Shown in pieces: positions 54,200 through 63,635 of a stretch of 64,000 nt of DNA. Every line of letters begins with the position of its first letter. Within the stretch, counting starts at the first letter, position 1. Both the position numbers and the translations under genes were made by a program. Source of the DNA: Pseudoxanthomonas beigongshangi (GTDB lineage Bacteria > Pseudomonadota > Gammaproteobacteria > Xanthomonadales > Xanthomonadaceae). The notes below the pieces were generated by a model. That model saw nothing but the letters and a program-made list of their open reading frames with translations. It did not search any database and was not told the DNA's origin. Location of the stretch: assembly GCF_016820515.1 (NCBI RefSeq), contig NZ_JADHDV010000018.1, positions 19,238 to 83,237 on the forward strand, read 5' to 3'.

Positions 54200-54730
54200 A
54201 TGAACGATCCCAATCCGACCCCTGATGCCCCAGCCGCGCCGGCCCCGGCCGAGCCGCACCCCCATGCCGTACTGGAGCTGGAGCGATTCCTGCCCTACCG
54301 CCTGAGCGTGCTGTCCAACCGGGTCAGCCAGACCATCGCCCACCTGTACGACCAGCGCTTCGGCCTGGCCATCACCGAGTGGCGGATCATGGCGGTGCTG
54401 GGGCGGTTCTCGGACCTGTCCGCCGGCGAGGTCGCCGAGCGCACCGCGATGGACAAGGTGGCGGTCAGCCGGGCCGTGGCCAAGCTGCTGGAACGCGGAC
54501 TGATCAAGCGCGATACCCACGGCGACGACCGCCGCCGCTCGGTGCTGGCGCTGTCGGAAGTCGGCTACTCGGTCTACGACGAAGTCGCGCCGATGACCCT
54601 GGAGTGCGAGCGCCGGCTGCTGTCGGAACTGAGCCCCGAAGAAACCCGGCAGCTCAGCCAGCTGATCGACAAGCTGTCCGACGGCGTCGCCCATATGACC
54701 GGGTCCACGCCGTGGAAGCAGGCCGACTGA
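54200..54730 (+). CDS. MarR-family regulator of tyrosine catabolism (HmgR/HpdR-like)
   Basis: A 176-residue winged-helix MarR protein. The DNA-binding part covers about 55-125: GLAITEWRIMAVLGRFSDLSAGEVAERTAMDKVAVSRAVAKLLERGLIKRDTHGDDRRRSVLALSEVG. An acidic, Pro-rich N-terminal extension of about 30 residues precedes it. It is divergent from hpd-hmgA across a palindrome and probably represses them, as HmgR does in Pseudomonas in response to homogentisate; that ligand is inferred, not shown. Confidence 0.88.
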   Translation: MNDPNPTPDAPAAPAPAEPHPHAVLELERFLPYRLSVLSNRVSQTIAHLYDQRFGLAITEWRIMAVLGRFSDLSAGEVAERTAMDKVAVSRAVAKLLERGLIKRDTHGDDRRRSVLALSEVGYSVYDEVAPMTLECERRLLSELSPEETRQLSQLIDKLSDGVAHMTGSTPWKQAD

Positions 54731-54760
54731 CAACGCACGCGGAAAACATTCCGCGGACAC

Positions 54761-54789
54761 GAAAAAGGCGGCCATCGGCCGCCTTTTTC
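54761..54789. terminator. Bidirectional terminator between marR and the POT gene
   Basis: A perfect stem GAAAAAGGCGGCC/GGCCGCCTTTTTC with a 3-nt loop carries A- and T-runs on both sides, so it can end transcription from both convergent genes. Confidence 0.93.
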
Positions 54790-54811
54790 TTTTCAAGTCG
54801 ACGCCGTCGGC

Positions 54812-56317
54812 TTACTTCACGCCGTGCATCAGCTTCTGCACCAGCGGCGCGATCAGGAACAGCAGCACGCCGAAACCGAGCAGGGTCCAGAACCCGAAGG
54901 TGTAGCCGGACAGCGCCGAGGCCGTGGTCATGCCGGTCTCGCCGCTGACGTGGCTGGCGAAGATGCCGGACAGGTTGTTGCCGATGCCGGTGGACAGGAA
55001 CCAGCCGCCCATGCCAAAACCGACCAGGCGCACCGGTGCCAGCTTGGTCACCATCGACAGGCCGATCGGCGACAGGCACAACTCGCCGATGGACTGGATC
55101 CAGTACACCGCGAACAGCGTCCAGAACGGAATCTTCAGGCTCTGCGGATCCACCAGGCTGGACAGCGCGAACATCAGCAACAGGAACGCCAGGCCGTTGA
55201 AGATCAGGCCCAGGCCGAACTTGCGCGGGATCGACGGGTTGGCGCGGCCCATCTTGACCCACAGCCACGCCATGATCGGGGCCAGGGTGATGATGGCGAC
55301 CGAGTTGACCGACTGGAACCAGCCGACCGGGAAAATCCAGCCGCCGAAGTCGCGATTGACGATCTTGTCGGCGAGGAAGCTGAAGGAGCTGCCGGCCTGC
55401 TCGAAGAAGCACCAGAACAGCACGTTGAAGGCGAAGATGATCAACATCGCGATCACCATGTCGCGCTGCTTGGGCCCATTGCGGATGCCTTCGACCAGCA
55501 ACAGGATCGCCAGGCCGATGAACATCGCGGTGAGGATCCACTGCAGTGAATCCGCGCCGAGGTTCAGCAGGAAGTAGAACACCGGGATCGCCGCGATCGC
55601 GCAAATCGCCGTGACCGCCAACCGCGCCATGCTCTCGCCGCCCACCGGCGGCACGCCGATGCCCTTGAGCTGGCTGCGTCCGAACCAGAACCAGACCAGG
55701 CTGATCAGCATGCCGATGCCGGAGGTGATGAACACGATCTTGTACACCGGCATCGTATCGGTGCCGAACACCTTCTCGGCCAGCCAGCTTGTCAGCAGCG
55801 GCGAGATCATCGCACCCAGGTTGATGCCCATGTAGAAGAGGGTGAAGCCCGAATCACGGCGCTCGTCGCCGACCGTGTAGAGCTTGCCGACCATGGTCGA
55901 GATGTTCGGCTTGAACAGGCCATTGCCGGCGATGATCGTGGCCAGGCCCACCTTGAAGATGTTCTGGTCCGGCACGGCGATCATGAACAGGCCGGCCGCC
56001 ATGATGGCCGCCCCCAGCAGGATCGACCGCTGGTAACCGATGATCCGGTCCGCCACGTAGCCGCCGAAGATGGCCGCCGCGTAGACCAGCGCCAGGTAGG
56101 CGCCATAGACCTGGTTGGCCGGCGTCTCGCCGGTGCCGCTGCCGCCGTAGAACTGCGCCACGATGTACAACACCAGCGCCCAGCGGATGCCGTAGAAGGC
56201 GAACCGCTCCCAGAATTCTGTCATGAACAGCATCCACAATGGACGCGGATGGCCCAGGGCCTGCTGGAATTCCGGTATCGGTTGCACCGGGTTTTGCGTA
56301 TCGACGGCACCGCTCAT
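54812..56317 (-). CDS. POT-family proton-dependent oligopeptide transporter
   Basis: A 501-residue 12-14-helix transporter of the POT/PTR2 family, DtpA type. It has EFWERFAFYGIRWALVLY (the ExxERFxYY-like motif), GGYVADRIIGYQ, FTLFYMGINLGAMISPLL and IPFWTLFAVYWIQSIGELCLSPIGLSMVTKLAP. It imports di- and tripeptides with protons. Its start is 178 bp from the stop of the tryptophan dioxygenase gene on the same strand. Confidence 0.95.
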   Translation of the reverse strand: MSGAVDTQNPVQPIPEFQQALGHPRPLWMLFMTEFWERFAFYGIRWALVLYIVAQFYGGSGTGETPANQVYGAYLALVYAAAIFGGYVADRIIGYQRSILLGAAIMAAGLFMIAVPDQNIFKVGLATIIAGNGLFKPNISTMVGKLYTVGDERRDSGFTLFYMGINLGAMISPLLTSWLAEKVFGTDTMPVYKIVFITSGIGMLISLVWFWFGRSQLKGIGVPPVGGESMARLAVTAICAIAAIPVFYFLLNLGADSLQWILTAMFIGLAILLLVEGIRNGPKQRDMVIAMLIIFAFNVLFWCFFEQAGSSFSFLADKIVNRDFGGWIFPVGWFQSVNSVAIITLAPIMAWLWVKMGRANPSIPRKFGLGLIFNGLAFLLLMFALSSLVDPQSLKIPFWTLFAVYWIQSIGELCLSPIGLSMVTKLAPVRLVGFGMGGWFLSTGIGNNLSGIFASHVSGETGMTTASALSGYTFGFWTLLGFGVLLFLIAPLVQKLMHGVK

Positions 56318-56455
56318 GCGGTCTCCCCCTCGTTATTCAGGAATGACAAATCCACGCGAAAGCCGCGCGGGACGGGGGAGAATTACCGACGCCCGCGGCT
56401 CCGTCAATGCCGTTTTTCCTGAATACGGGGGCCGGTGGGCTAGCGGAAAGCCCGG

Positions 56456-56478
56456 AAAACCCGCGGATTTCCTGCGGG
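56456..56478 (-). terminator. Terminator-like hairpin downstream of tryptophan 2,3-dioxygenase
   Basis: On the reverse strand CCCGC and GCGGG pair across a 9-nt loop and are followed by TTTT, 18 bp beyond the dioxygenase stop. Confidence 0.55.
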
Positions 56479-56495
56479 GGCCGAGCCTGGGAGGC

Positions 56496-57368
56496 TCAGG
56501 GCGACGCCGGTCGGTCGCCGTCGATGGAGGTCCGGACCTCGAACAGTTCCGGGAAGAACGACAGTTCCAGCGCCTGCTTGAGGAAGCCCACGCCGCTGGA
56601 ACCGCCGGTGCCGCGCTTGAAGCCGATGATGCGCATCACCGTGCGCATGTGGCGGAAGCGCCAGAGCTGGAACTGCGATTCCAGATCCACCAGGTCCTCG
56701 CACAGCGAGTACTCGCGCCAGTAGCGGTCGGTGTCCTCGTAGATGCGCTCGAACACCGGCAGCAGCGCCGAATCCGACACGTGCGGCTGGCGCCAGTCGC
56801 GTTCGCGATGCTCCTGCGGCACCGCGTGGCCGAAACGCGCCAGGTAGCGCAGGAACTCGTCGTACAGGCTGGGCGCCTCCAGCATCCGCTGGAGCTGCGC
56901 CTGTCCTTCGGGATCATGGGCGAACACCTTGAGCATCGCGGCGTTCTTGTTGCCCAGCAGGAACTCGATGGTGCGGTACTGCAGCGACTGGAAGCCGGAC
57001 GACGGCCCCAGCAGATCGCGGAATCCCATGTATTCGGAAGGCGTCAGCGTTTCCAGCACCGACCATTGCTCGGTCAACTGGCGCAGCACCTGCTTGGCGC
57101 GCGCGAGCACCTTGCGGGTCTGCCACACCTCGTCGCGCTGCAGGTGCACGGTGGCCGCGCGCAGCTCGTGGATCATCAGCTTCATCCACAGCTCGGAGAC
57201 CTGGTGCTGGATGATGAACAGCAGCTCGTCGTGATGGGCCGGATCCGAGACCGGCTGCTGTGCCGCCAGCAAACGATCCAGGCGCAGGTAGCCGCCGTAG
57301 GTCAGCCGGCCTTCCAGGTCGGTGTGGATGCCGGCTTCCAGGGCGCGTTCGTTCTTTTCTACGGACAT
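56496..57368 (-). CDS. kynA: Tryptophan 2,3-dioxygenase
   Basis: A 290-residue heme dioxygenase with [41 protein letters not shown], the active-site Tyr/Arg segments [17 protein letters not shown] and [13 protein letters not shown], and RRHMR-type heme contacts near WRFRHMRTV, plus [13 protein letters not shown]. It opens the indole ring of tryptophan to N-formylkynurenine. No kynurenine-pathway partner is adjacent. It is divergent from the nuclease gene. Confidence 0.96.
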   Translation of the reverse strand: MSVEKNERALEAGIHTDLEGRLTYGGYLRLDRLLAAQQPVSDPAHHDELLFIIQHQVSELWMKLMIHELRAATVHLQRDEVWQTRKVLARAKQVLRQLTEQWSVLETLTPSEYMGFRDLLGPSSGFQSLQYRTIEFLLGNKNAAMLKVFAHDPEGQAQLQRMLEAPSLYDEFLRYLARFGHAVPQEHRERDWRQPHVSDSALLPVFERIYEDTDRYWREYSLCEDLVDLESQFQLWRFRHMRTVMRIIGFKRGTGGSSGVGFLKQALELSFFPELFEVRTSIDGDRPASP

Positions 57369-57591
57369 CCGTCGACAGGCGGGGCAAGGCTGCGGGTGCA
57401 GCGGGGTCGCCAGCGTAACCGATACCGCCGACCGCGCCCTCCCCGGCCGGCGGTCGCCTGCAAAAACCGGGACTTATGTCATCGCCATGCAATGCGCGGG
57501 CCGGAGGCTTCCGCTACATTGCGCCAACCGGAGCCGGCCACGGCAGCATCGGGCAGCGGCGCTCGCATTCACGGTCAGGGAGAGTCTGTTG

Positions 57592-60500
57592 ATGGGCATG
57601 CCTCGAAACCGCCGCATGGCGGTCTTGCTGTTTTCGGTCGCCACCCTGCTGCTTGCCGCCACGGCGCAGGCGCAGGTGGTGGTCAGCCAGGTCTACGGTG
57701 GTGGCGGCAACAGCGGCGCCACGCTGAAGAACGATTTCATCGAACTGCGCAACAACGGCGCCAGCGCGGTCAGCCTGGACGGATGGAGCGTGCAGTACGC
57801 CTCCTCCACCGGTACCACCTGGAGCCGCACCAACCTCGCCGGCAGCATCGCCCCGGGCGGCTACTACCTGATCCAGCAGGCGCAGGGCAACGGCGGCACC
57901 GTCGATCTGCCGACGCCTGACGCGACCGGCACGCTCACCCTGTCCGGCACCGCCGGCAAGATCGCGCTGAGCCGCAGTACCGCCACGCTGTCCGGCGGAT
58001 GTCCGCTCACCGACGCCAACCTGGTCGACTTCGTCGGTTTCGGCAGTGCGGCCAACTGCTTCGAGGGCGCCGCCCCGACCGGCACGTTGAGCAACACCAG
58101 CGCGGCGCTGCGCAATGGCGAAGGCAGCATCGACACCCAGAACAACGGCGCCGACTTCAGCGTCGGCACGCCCAATCCGCGCAACAGCGGCGCGGCCCCG
58201 CCGGATCCGCCGGTGGCCCGTACCATTCCGCAGATCCAGGGCAACGGACTGATTTCGCCGTATGTGGAGAAGCGGGTCATCACCGAAGGCGTGGTCACCG
58301 CACTCAAGTTCAACAACGGCTTCTTCCTGCAGGCCGCCAACGACGATGGCGATCCGGCCACGTCCGAAGGGCTGTTCGTGTTCACCGGCAGCGCGCCGCC
58401 GGCGAGCGCCGCAGTCGGCAACCGCGTGCGCGTGACCGGCACCGTGGCCGAATTCGTGCCTGCCTCCAATCCACACCAGCTGACCATCACCCAGATCACC
58501 GGCCCGACCGTGGAGATGCTGGAAGCCGGCGTGGCGTTGCCGGTGCCGGTCGAACTGGCGGCCGCCGATCTGGCACCTGCCGCCCTGCCCGGCACGCTGG
58601 AACGCCTCGAAGGCATGCGCGTGAGCGTGGCCCGCGCGGTGGTGGTGGCGCCCTCGGGGGGCAGCATCGACGAGAACGACGCCACCGCCAGCAGCGACGG
58701 CGTGTTCCACGTGACCCTGCCCGAGGTCGCGCGTCCGTTCCGCGAACCCGGCATCGGCGTCATGGACATCATCCCGATTCCCGGCGACAAGCATCCGCCG
58801 CGCTTCGACACCAACCAGGAACGCCTGATGGTGCGCAGCCGTGGGCAGGTCAACGCGCAGCCGCTGTCGGTCGACACCGGCGCCGAGGTCACCGGGCTGT
58901 CCGGCGTGCTCGACTACTTCTCCGGCACCTGGGCGCTGCTGCCGGATCCGGCCACGCCGCCGACGGCCGGCGCCGGCATGGCGCCGCGCGCGGTTCCGGA
59001 TGCGCGCTACGACGAGGCGACCATCGGCAGCTTCAACCTGCTGCGCCTGTTCGACGAGGTGGCCGACGGCAACGGCGCGGTCACCCTGACGCCGGCCGCG
59101 CTGGACAAGCGCCTGGCCAAGGCGGCGCTGGCGATCTGCGGCTTCCTGAAGACGCCGGACATCCTCGGCGTGGTGGAAGTGGAGAACACCCGCGTGCTGC
59201 AGTTGCTGTCCGAGCGCATTGACGCCACCTGCGCCAGCCGCCCGGGCTATGTTCCCTATCTGCAACCGGGCAACGACGTCGGCGGCATCAACGTCGGCTT
59301 CCTGGTCAGTTCCCGCGCCACCGCCGGCGGCGCGCCGCGGGTGGAAGTGCTGGAAGTGACCCAGTTCGGCAAGAACACCCCGCTGGCCAATCCCGACGGC
59401 AGCACCAGCCTGCTCAACGATCGCCCGCCGCTGCGGCTGCGCGCGCGGATCCACCAGGACGGTGCGGCCGGCTATCCGGTCACCGTGATCGTCAACCACC
59501 TGCGTTCGCTCAACGACATGGACGACACCGCGCCGGGCAGCAACGGCTGGCCGACCGGTGGCGATCGCGTGCGGGCCAAGCGCGCCGCGCAAGCTGCCTA
59601 CCTGGGCGGACTGGTGCAGCAGATGCAACAGGCCGATCCGAACGAGAAGATCGTGCTGGTCGGTGACTTCAACGCGTTCGAGTTCAACGACGGCTACGTC
59701 GACGTGATGGGCATCCTGCGTGGCGACGCGGCGCCGGCCGATCAGGTACTGACCTGGGCCGCCAGCCCGGTGACCACGCCGCTGATCGATGGTTCGCAGC
59801 TGATCGCCGATCCCGCGCAGCGCTACTCCTATGTCTTCGGCGGCAACGCGCAGACCCTGGATCACGTGCTGGTCAACGAGGCGCTGGTAATGGGTGCGGA
59901 CGTGCAGGTGGATCACGCGCGCATCAACGCCGATTTCGGCGTGGACAACTTCGGCGACGCCAGCGTGGCGCTGCGCTCCTCGGATCATGATCCGGTGCGC
60001 CTGGCCATCCGCGTGCCGGGCTTCGCCCGCGCTGATCTGTCGGCGACGGTGAGCGCGGATCGCGCCAGCGCGGCGGTCGGCGATACCGTGTCCTACACCG
60101 CCACCGTCCGCAACGCCGGTCCAGGCGTGGCGGCGCCGGCCGCGGTCGCGTTCGTGTTCGCCGCGGACGTGGCACCGGTGCTGGGCGCCGTCGCCCCGGG
60201 CTGGACCTGCGAAGCGCCGGTGCAATCCGGCGACAGCACCCGCCTGGCCTGCACCACGCCGTCGCTGGCCAGCGGTGTCGAAGCCGGCTTCAGCCTGCAG
60301 GTCGCGGTGCCGGCCAGCGTCGCCGGCGGCGCGCTCGGCCTGGGCGTGTCGGCCAGCTCGCCGGTGCCGGATCCGGCCAATGCCGACAACACCGCGGCCG
60401 TGGCGGTCACGGTGGCCGCGCTGCCGCAGGCCGACCTGTCGGTACGCCTGCTCGGCGGGGCGGCGACGTTCCGCCGCGGCGCCGTCGCCACCTTGCTGGT

Positions 60501-60816
60501 GCCGGTGCGCAACGCCGGCCCGGATTCCGCCGAACAGGTGAAGGTGGTGCTGGCCAGCAATGTCGAGGCACGCCACATGGCGGTGGCAGCGCCGCGCGGC
60601 TGGTCGTGTGGCCGCGCCGCCGACACCGCCACCGGCTCGGCCGCGCAATGCACGCGCAGCACGCCGATGGCCTCCGGTTCGACGCAGGTGCTGGCGTTCG
60701 CGCTGGTGGTGCCGAACCGGCCCAAGCGCGGCACGGTGTTCGCCGTCACCGCGCAGGTGGACAGCGCCACCCCGGACCCGGACGCCGGCAACAACCGCGC
60801 GCAGCTGATCCGCTGA
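57592..60816 (+). CDS. Secreted ExeM/NucH-type endonuclease with lamin-tail and DUF11 domains
   Basis: A 1074-residue exported protein. Signal peptide to about residue 27 (LLLAATAQAQ). A lamin-tail domain follows (VVSQVYGGGGNSGATLKNDFIEL). Next comes a nuclease OB-type region (about 205-460). The endonuclease/exonuclease/phosphatase domain covers about 480-815: IGSFNLLRLFDE, GVVEVEN, VIVNHLRS, LVGDFNAFE and SSDHDPVRL. Two DUF11-like beta repeats complete the C-terminus. ExeM/NucH enzymes degrade extracellular DNA. No GlyGly-CTERM or sorting motif ends the protein. GGGAGAG precedes the ATG. Confidence 0.92.
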   Translation: MGMPRNRRMAVLLFSVATLLLAATAQAQVVVSQVYGGGGNSGATLKNDFIELRNNGASAVSLDGWSVQYASSTGTTWSRTNLAGSIAPGGYYLIQQAQGNGGTVDLPTPDATGTLTLSGTAGKIALSRSTATLSGGCPLTDANLVDFVGFGSAANCFEGAAPTGTLSNTSAALRNGEGSIDTQNNGADFSVGTPNPRNSGAAPPDPPVARTIPQIQGNGLISPYVEKRVITEGVVTALKFNNGFFLQAANDDGDPATSEGLFVFTGSAPPASAAVGNRVRVTGTVAEFVPASNPHQLTITQITGPTVEMLEAGVALPVPVELAAADLAPAALPGTLERLEGMRVSVARAVVVAPSGGSIDENDATASSDGVFHVTLPEVARPFREPGIGVMDIIPIPGDKHPPRFDTNQERLMVRSRGQVNAQPLSVDTGAEVTGLSGVLDYFSGTWALLPDPATPPTAGAGMAPRAVPDARYDEATIGSFNLLRLFDEVADGNGAVTLTPAALDKRLAKAALAICGFLKTPDILGVVEVENTRVLQLLSERIDATCASRPGYVPYLQPGNDVGGINVGFLVSSRATAGGAPRVEVLEVTQFGKNTPLANPDGSTSLLNDRPPLRLRARIHQDGAAGYPVTVIVNHLRSLNDMDDTAPGSNGWPTGGDRVRAKRAAQAAYLGGLVQQMQQADPNEKIVLVGDFNAFEFNDGYVDVMGILRGDAAPADQVLTWAASPVTTPLIDGSQLIADPAQRYSYVFGGNAQTLDHVLVNEALVMGADVQVDHARINADFGVDNFGDASVALRSSDHDPVRLAIRVPGFARADLSATVSADRASAAVGDTVSYTATVRNAGPGVAAPAAVAFVFAADVAPVLGAVAPGWTCEAPVQSGDSTRLACTTPSLASGVEAGFSLQVAVPASVAGGALGLGVSASSPVPDPANADNTAAVAVTVAALPQADLSVRLLGGAATFRRGAVATLLVPVRNAGPDSAEQVKVVLASNVEARHMAVAAPRGWSCGRAADTATGSAAQCTRSTPMASGSTQVLAFALVVPNRPKRGTVFAVTAQVDSATPDPDAGNNRAQLIR

Positions 60817-61150
60817 CGCGGCATCGGTGATGGATGAACAAGGGCGCGGCCTGGCCGCGCCCTTGTCGTTTCCGCGCTTGGTTTTCCGCGTGCGCCCGCC
60901 CTGTGCACCTTCCCCGCGTGCGCGTCAAGCCGGGGTTTTTCCGCGCAGAATCGCGCTGGTCCAACCTCCGGACAATTCCCGCGCGGGCGCCGCGCGGCCG
61001 GCGCCAAGCACCTGACGCGCCAGCGTTTCCCGGTATTTCCGCGCCCCGTGCGGATCTGTGTTGTTGCAGCGCAGGAAGGCCGGTCGGCTCCGGTTCCTTA
61101 ACATTGGATCCTTCAACATTCGCCGCAACATCCGCAGAGTGACACCCGGC
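60817..61150. other. 334-bp intergenic region before the 2-oxoacid dehydrogenase operon
   Basis: It holds the nuclease terminator-like hairpin (60838-60866) and presumably the dehydrogenase promoter. Close to the operon, AACAT occurs three times (61100-61104, 61116-61119 region and 61128-61131), which could be a regulator site. Nothing else was recognised. Confidence 0.4.
60838..60870 (+). terminator. Terminator-like hairpin after the nuclease gene
   Basis: A perfect 14-bp stem (60838-60851 with 60853-60866, nearly no loop in the full pairing) is followed by CGTTT. The T-run is short. Confidence 0.6.
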
Positions 61151-62227
61151 ATGACCATCGCCGCAAAGTTCGAAATCGAGTTCCTCCAATACCTCGGCCC
61201 GGACGGCAAGCTCGTCCGCGACGACCTGCCCGAAGCCGGGCGCGACACCCAGCGCCTGCGCGAGCTGTTCAAGCAGATGCTGTTCGTGCGCACCTTCGAC
61301 ACCAAGGCCATCGCGCTGCAACGTACCGGCAAGCTGGGCACCTACGCCTCCTGCCTGGGCCATGAAGCCACCCACGTCGGCATCGGCGCCTCGATGAAGC
61401 CCGAGGACGTGTTCGCCCCCAGCTATCGCGAGTACGGCGCGCAGTTCATGCGTGGCGTGCAGCCGCGCGACGTGCTGATGTACTGGGGCGGCGACGAACG
61501 TGGCAACGATTTCAAGATCGCCCGCCACGACTTCGCCTGGAGCGTGCCGATTTCCACCCAGTGCCTGCACGCCGCCGGCGCCGCGCTGGCGTTTAAGCTG
61601 CGTGGCCAGCCACATCTGGCGGTCGCCACCTGCGGCGACGGCGGTTCGTCCAAGACCGACTTCTACGCCGCGCTGAATTCGGCCGGCGCCTACGAGCTGC
61701 CGCTGATCCTGTGCGTGGTCAACAACGGCTGGGCGATCTCGGTGCCGCGCAAGGCCCAGACCGGTGCGCAGACGCTGGCGCAGAAGGGCCTGGCCGGCGG
61801 CCTGCACTGCCTGCAGGTGGACGGCAACGATCTGATCGCCGTGCTGGAAGCGATGCGCCGCGCCGGTGAACGCGCGCGCAAGGGCCAGGGCGGCACCGTG
61901 CTGGAATTCGTCACCTATCGCCTGTCCGATCACACCACCGCCGACGACGCCCGCCGCTACCGCGACGACGCCGAAGTGAAGGCGGCCTGGGAACGCGAGC
62001 CGATGACCCGCCTGCGTACCTGGCTGGTCGCGCAGGGTGCCTGGAACGAGGCCGAAGAGGCCAAGTGGAAGGAGGAATGCGGCGCGCGCGTGGACGAGGA
62101 AGTGAACGCCTATCTCAACACCCCGGTGCAGCCGGTCGAAGCGATGTTCGACTACCTGTACGCGGATCCGCCGCCGGAACTGCTGGCGCAACGGGCCGCC
62201 GCGCTCGCCGCGGAGGGCCGCTCATGA
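61151..62227 (+). CDS. 2-oxoacid (pyruvate or branched-chain) dehydrogenase E1 alpha subunit
   Basis: A 358-residue thiamine-diphosphate enzyme subunit: FKQMLFVRTFDTKAIALQRTGKLGTYASCLGHEA, the TPP motif GDGGSSKTDFYAALNSAGAYELPLILCVVNNGWAISVP, and the phospho-loop region TYRLSDHTTADDARRYR. It begins the operon with E1 beta, an SH3-like protein and E2. Branched-chain and pyruvate E1 are not separable from this sequence alone. The ATG at 61151 gives the usual N-terminus. Confidence 0.93.
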   Translation: MTIAAKFEIEFLQYLGPDGKLVRDDLPEAGRDTQRLRELFKQMLFVRTFDTKAIALQRTGKLGTYASCLGHEATHVGIGASMKPEDVFAPSYREYGAQFMRGVQPRDVLMYWGGDERGNDFKIARHDFAWSVPISTQCLHAAGAALAFKLRGQPHLAVATCGDGGSSKTDFYAALNSAGAYELPLILCVVNNGWAISVPRKAQTGAQTLAQKGLAGGLHCLQVDGNDLIAVLEAMRRAGERARKGQGGTVLEFVTYRLSDHTTADDARRYRDDAEVKAAWEREPMTRLRTWLVAQGAWNEAEEAKWKEECGARVDEEVNAYLNTPVQPVEAMFDYLYADPPPELLAQRAAALAAEGRS

Positions 62228-63267
62228 GCACCGTGATGGAAAACAACACCACCGCCAAGCACAAGGCGGCCGACACCGTGGCGGCGCCGACCGCGATCAC
62301 CCTGATCGAAGCCATCACCCAGGCGCTGGCCTGGGAAATCGCGCATGACGACTCGGTCATCGTGCTGGGCGAGGACGTGGGCGTGAACGGCGGCGTGTTC
62401 CGCGCCACCGCCGGCCTGCAGCAGCGCTTCGGCGCCGATCGCATCCTGGACACCCCGCTGGACGAAACCACCATCGCCGGCCTCACCGTGGGCCTGGCCG
62501 TGCAGGGCATGAAGCCGGTCGCCGAAGCGCAGTTCGACGGCTTCGTCTACCCGATGGTCGATCACATCATCTGCCACGCCGCGCGCATGCGTTACCGCAC
62601 CCGTGGCCGCCTGCACTGCCCGATGGTGCTGCGCGTGCCGTGGGGCGGCGGCATCCGCGCGCCGGAGCACCACAGCGAGGCCAACGAGGCCATCTTCACC
62701 AACGTGCCCGGCCTGCGCGTGGTCCTTCCCTCCTCGCCGCAGCGCGCCTACGGCCTGCTGCTGGCGGCGATCCGGGATCCGGATCCGGTCATCTATATGG
62801 AGCCCAAGCGCATCTATCGCCAGTACAAGGAAGTGGTCGCCGACGACGGCGAGGCGCTGCCGCTGGACGTGTGCTTCGTGCTGCGCGACGGTACCGACGT
62901 CACCCTGGTGACCTGGGGCGCGCAGGTGAAGGAAGCGCTGGAAGCCGCCGACAAGCTGGCCGCCGAGGGCATCAGCGCCGAGGTCATCGACGTGGCCACG
63001 CTGCGTCCGCTGGACTTCGACACCATCGCCGAGTCGGTGTCCAAGACCGGCCGCTGCGTGATCGTGCACGAAGCCCCGCGCACCGCCGGCTTCGGCGCCG
63101 AGATCGCCGCGCGCCTGGCCGAGCATTCGATGTACGACCTGCTCTCGCCGGTCGAGCGCGTCACCGGCTACGACACCCACATTCCGCTGTTCCGCCTGGA
63201 GATGAAGTACCTGCCCAGCGTCGACAAGATCGTCGCCGCGGCCAAGCGCACCCTGGCCAACGGCTGA
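62224..63267 (+). CDS. 2-oxoacid dehydrogenase E1 beta subunit
   Basis: A 347-residue transketolase-like beta subunit: VIVLGEDVGVNGGVFRATAGLQQRFG, DTPLDETTIAGLTVGLAVQGMKPVAEAQFDGFVYP, WGGGIRAPEHHSEA and the C-terminal VIDVATLRPLDFDTI. It pairs with E1 alpha to decarboxylate the 2-oxoacid and reductively acylate the lipoyl group of E2. It overlaps the E1 alpha gene by 4 bp (ATGA). Confidence 0.95.
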   Translation: MSTVMENNTTAKHKAADTVAAPTAITLIEAITQALAWEIAHDDSVIVLGEDVGVNGGVFRATAGLQQRFGADRILDTPLDETTIAGLTVGLAVQGMKPVAEAQFDGFVYPMVDHIICHAARMRYRTRGRLHCPMVLRVPWGGGIRAPEHHSEANEAIFTNVPGLRVVLPSSPQRAYGLLLAAIRDPDPVIYMEPKRIYRQYKEVVADDGEALPLDVCFVLRDGTDVTLVTWGAQVKEALEAADKLAAEGISAEVIDVATLRPLDFDTIAESVSKTGRCVIVHEAPRTAGFGAEIAARLAEHSMYDLLSPVERVTGYDTHIPLFRLEMKYLPSVDKIVAAAKRTLANG

Positions 63268-63635
63268 TGAAGCGCGCGCGCGTCATCGCGACGCACCGCG
63301 CGCCGGATCGCCCGGCCATCCGGATCGCCGCCGGCGATCCGGTGACGCTGGGCGAACGCGACACCGACTGGCCGCAGTTCGTCTGGACCAGCCTGGCCAG
63401 CGGACTGGGCGGCTGGATTCCGGTCGCGCTGTTCGACGCCGAACATGGCGCGGCCACCGCGACGGACGAATACGACACGCGCGAACTGGATGCGGAGAAG
63501 GGCGAGATCCTGACCCTGCACCACGAGATGGCGGACTGGTGGTGGGCCGAGAACGCACTCGGCCGCACCGGCTGGATTCCGGCGCGCAACCTGGAACCTT
63601 TCCAAGCAACACCTGCACAAGAGAAATCCGAATGA
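63267..63635 (+). CDS. Variant SH3-domain protein inside the 2-oxoacid dehydrogenase operon
   Basis: A 122-residue acidic protein with two SH3-like halves: IRIAAGDPVTLGERDTDWPQFVWTSLASGLGGWIPVALF and a second around KGEILTLHHEMADWWWAENALGRTGWIPARNLE. Both contain the W...GWIP pattern of bacterial variant SH3 domains. Start and stop overlap the E1 beta and E2 genes (TGATGA-type junctions), so its stoichiometric co-translation with the complex is likely. It may help assemble E1 with E2, but no such role is established. Confidence 0.85.
   Translation: MKRARVIATHRAPDRPAIRIAAGDPVTLGERDTDWPQFVWTSLASGLGGWIPVALFDAEHGAATATDEYDTRELDAEKGEILTLHHEMADWWWAENALGRTGWIPARNLEPFQATPAQEKSE

Noticed and set aside
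57514..60648. A 1044-codon ORF antisense to the nuclease gene
   Set aside because: It is a reading-frame shadow typical of GC-rich DNA, with low-complexity His/Arg/Ala/Gly content and no recognised motif. The forward frame has a signal peptide and clear domains.
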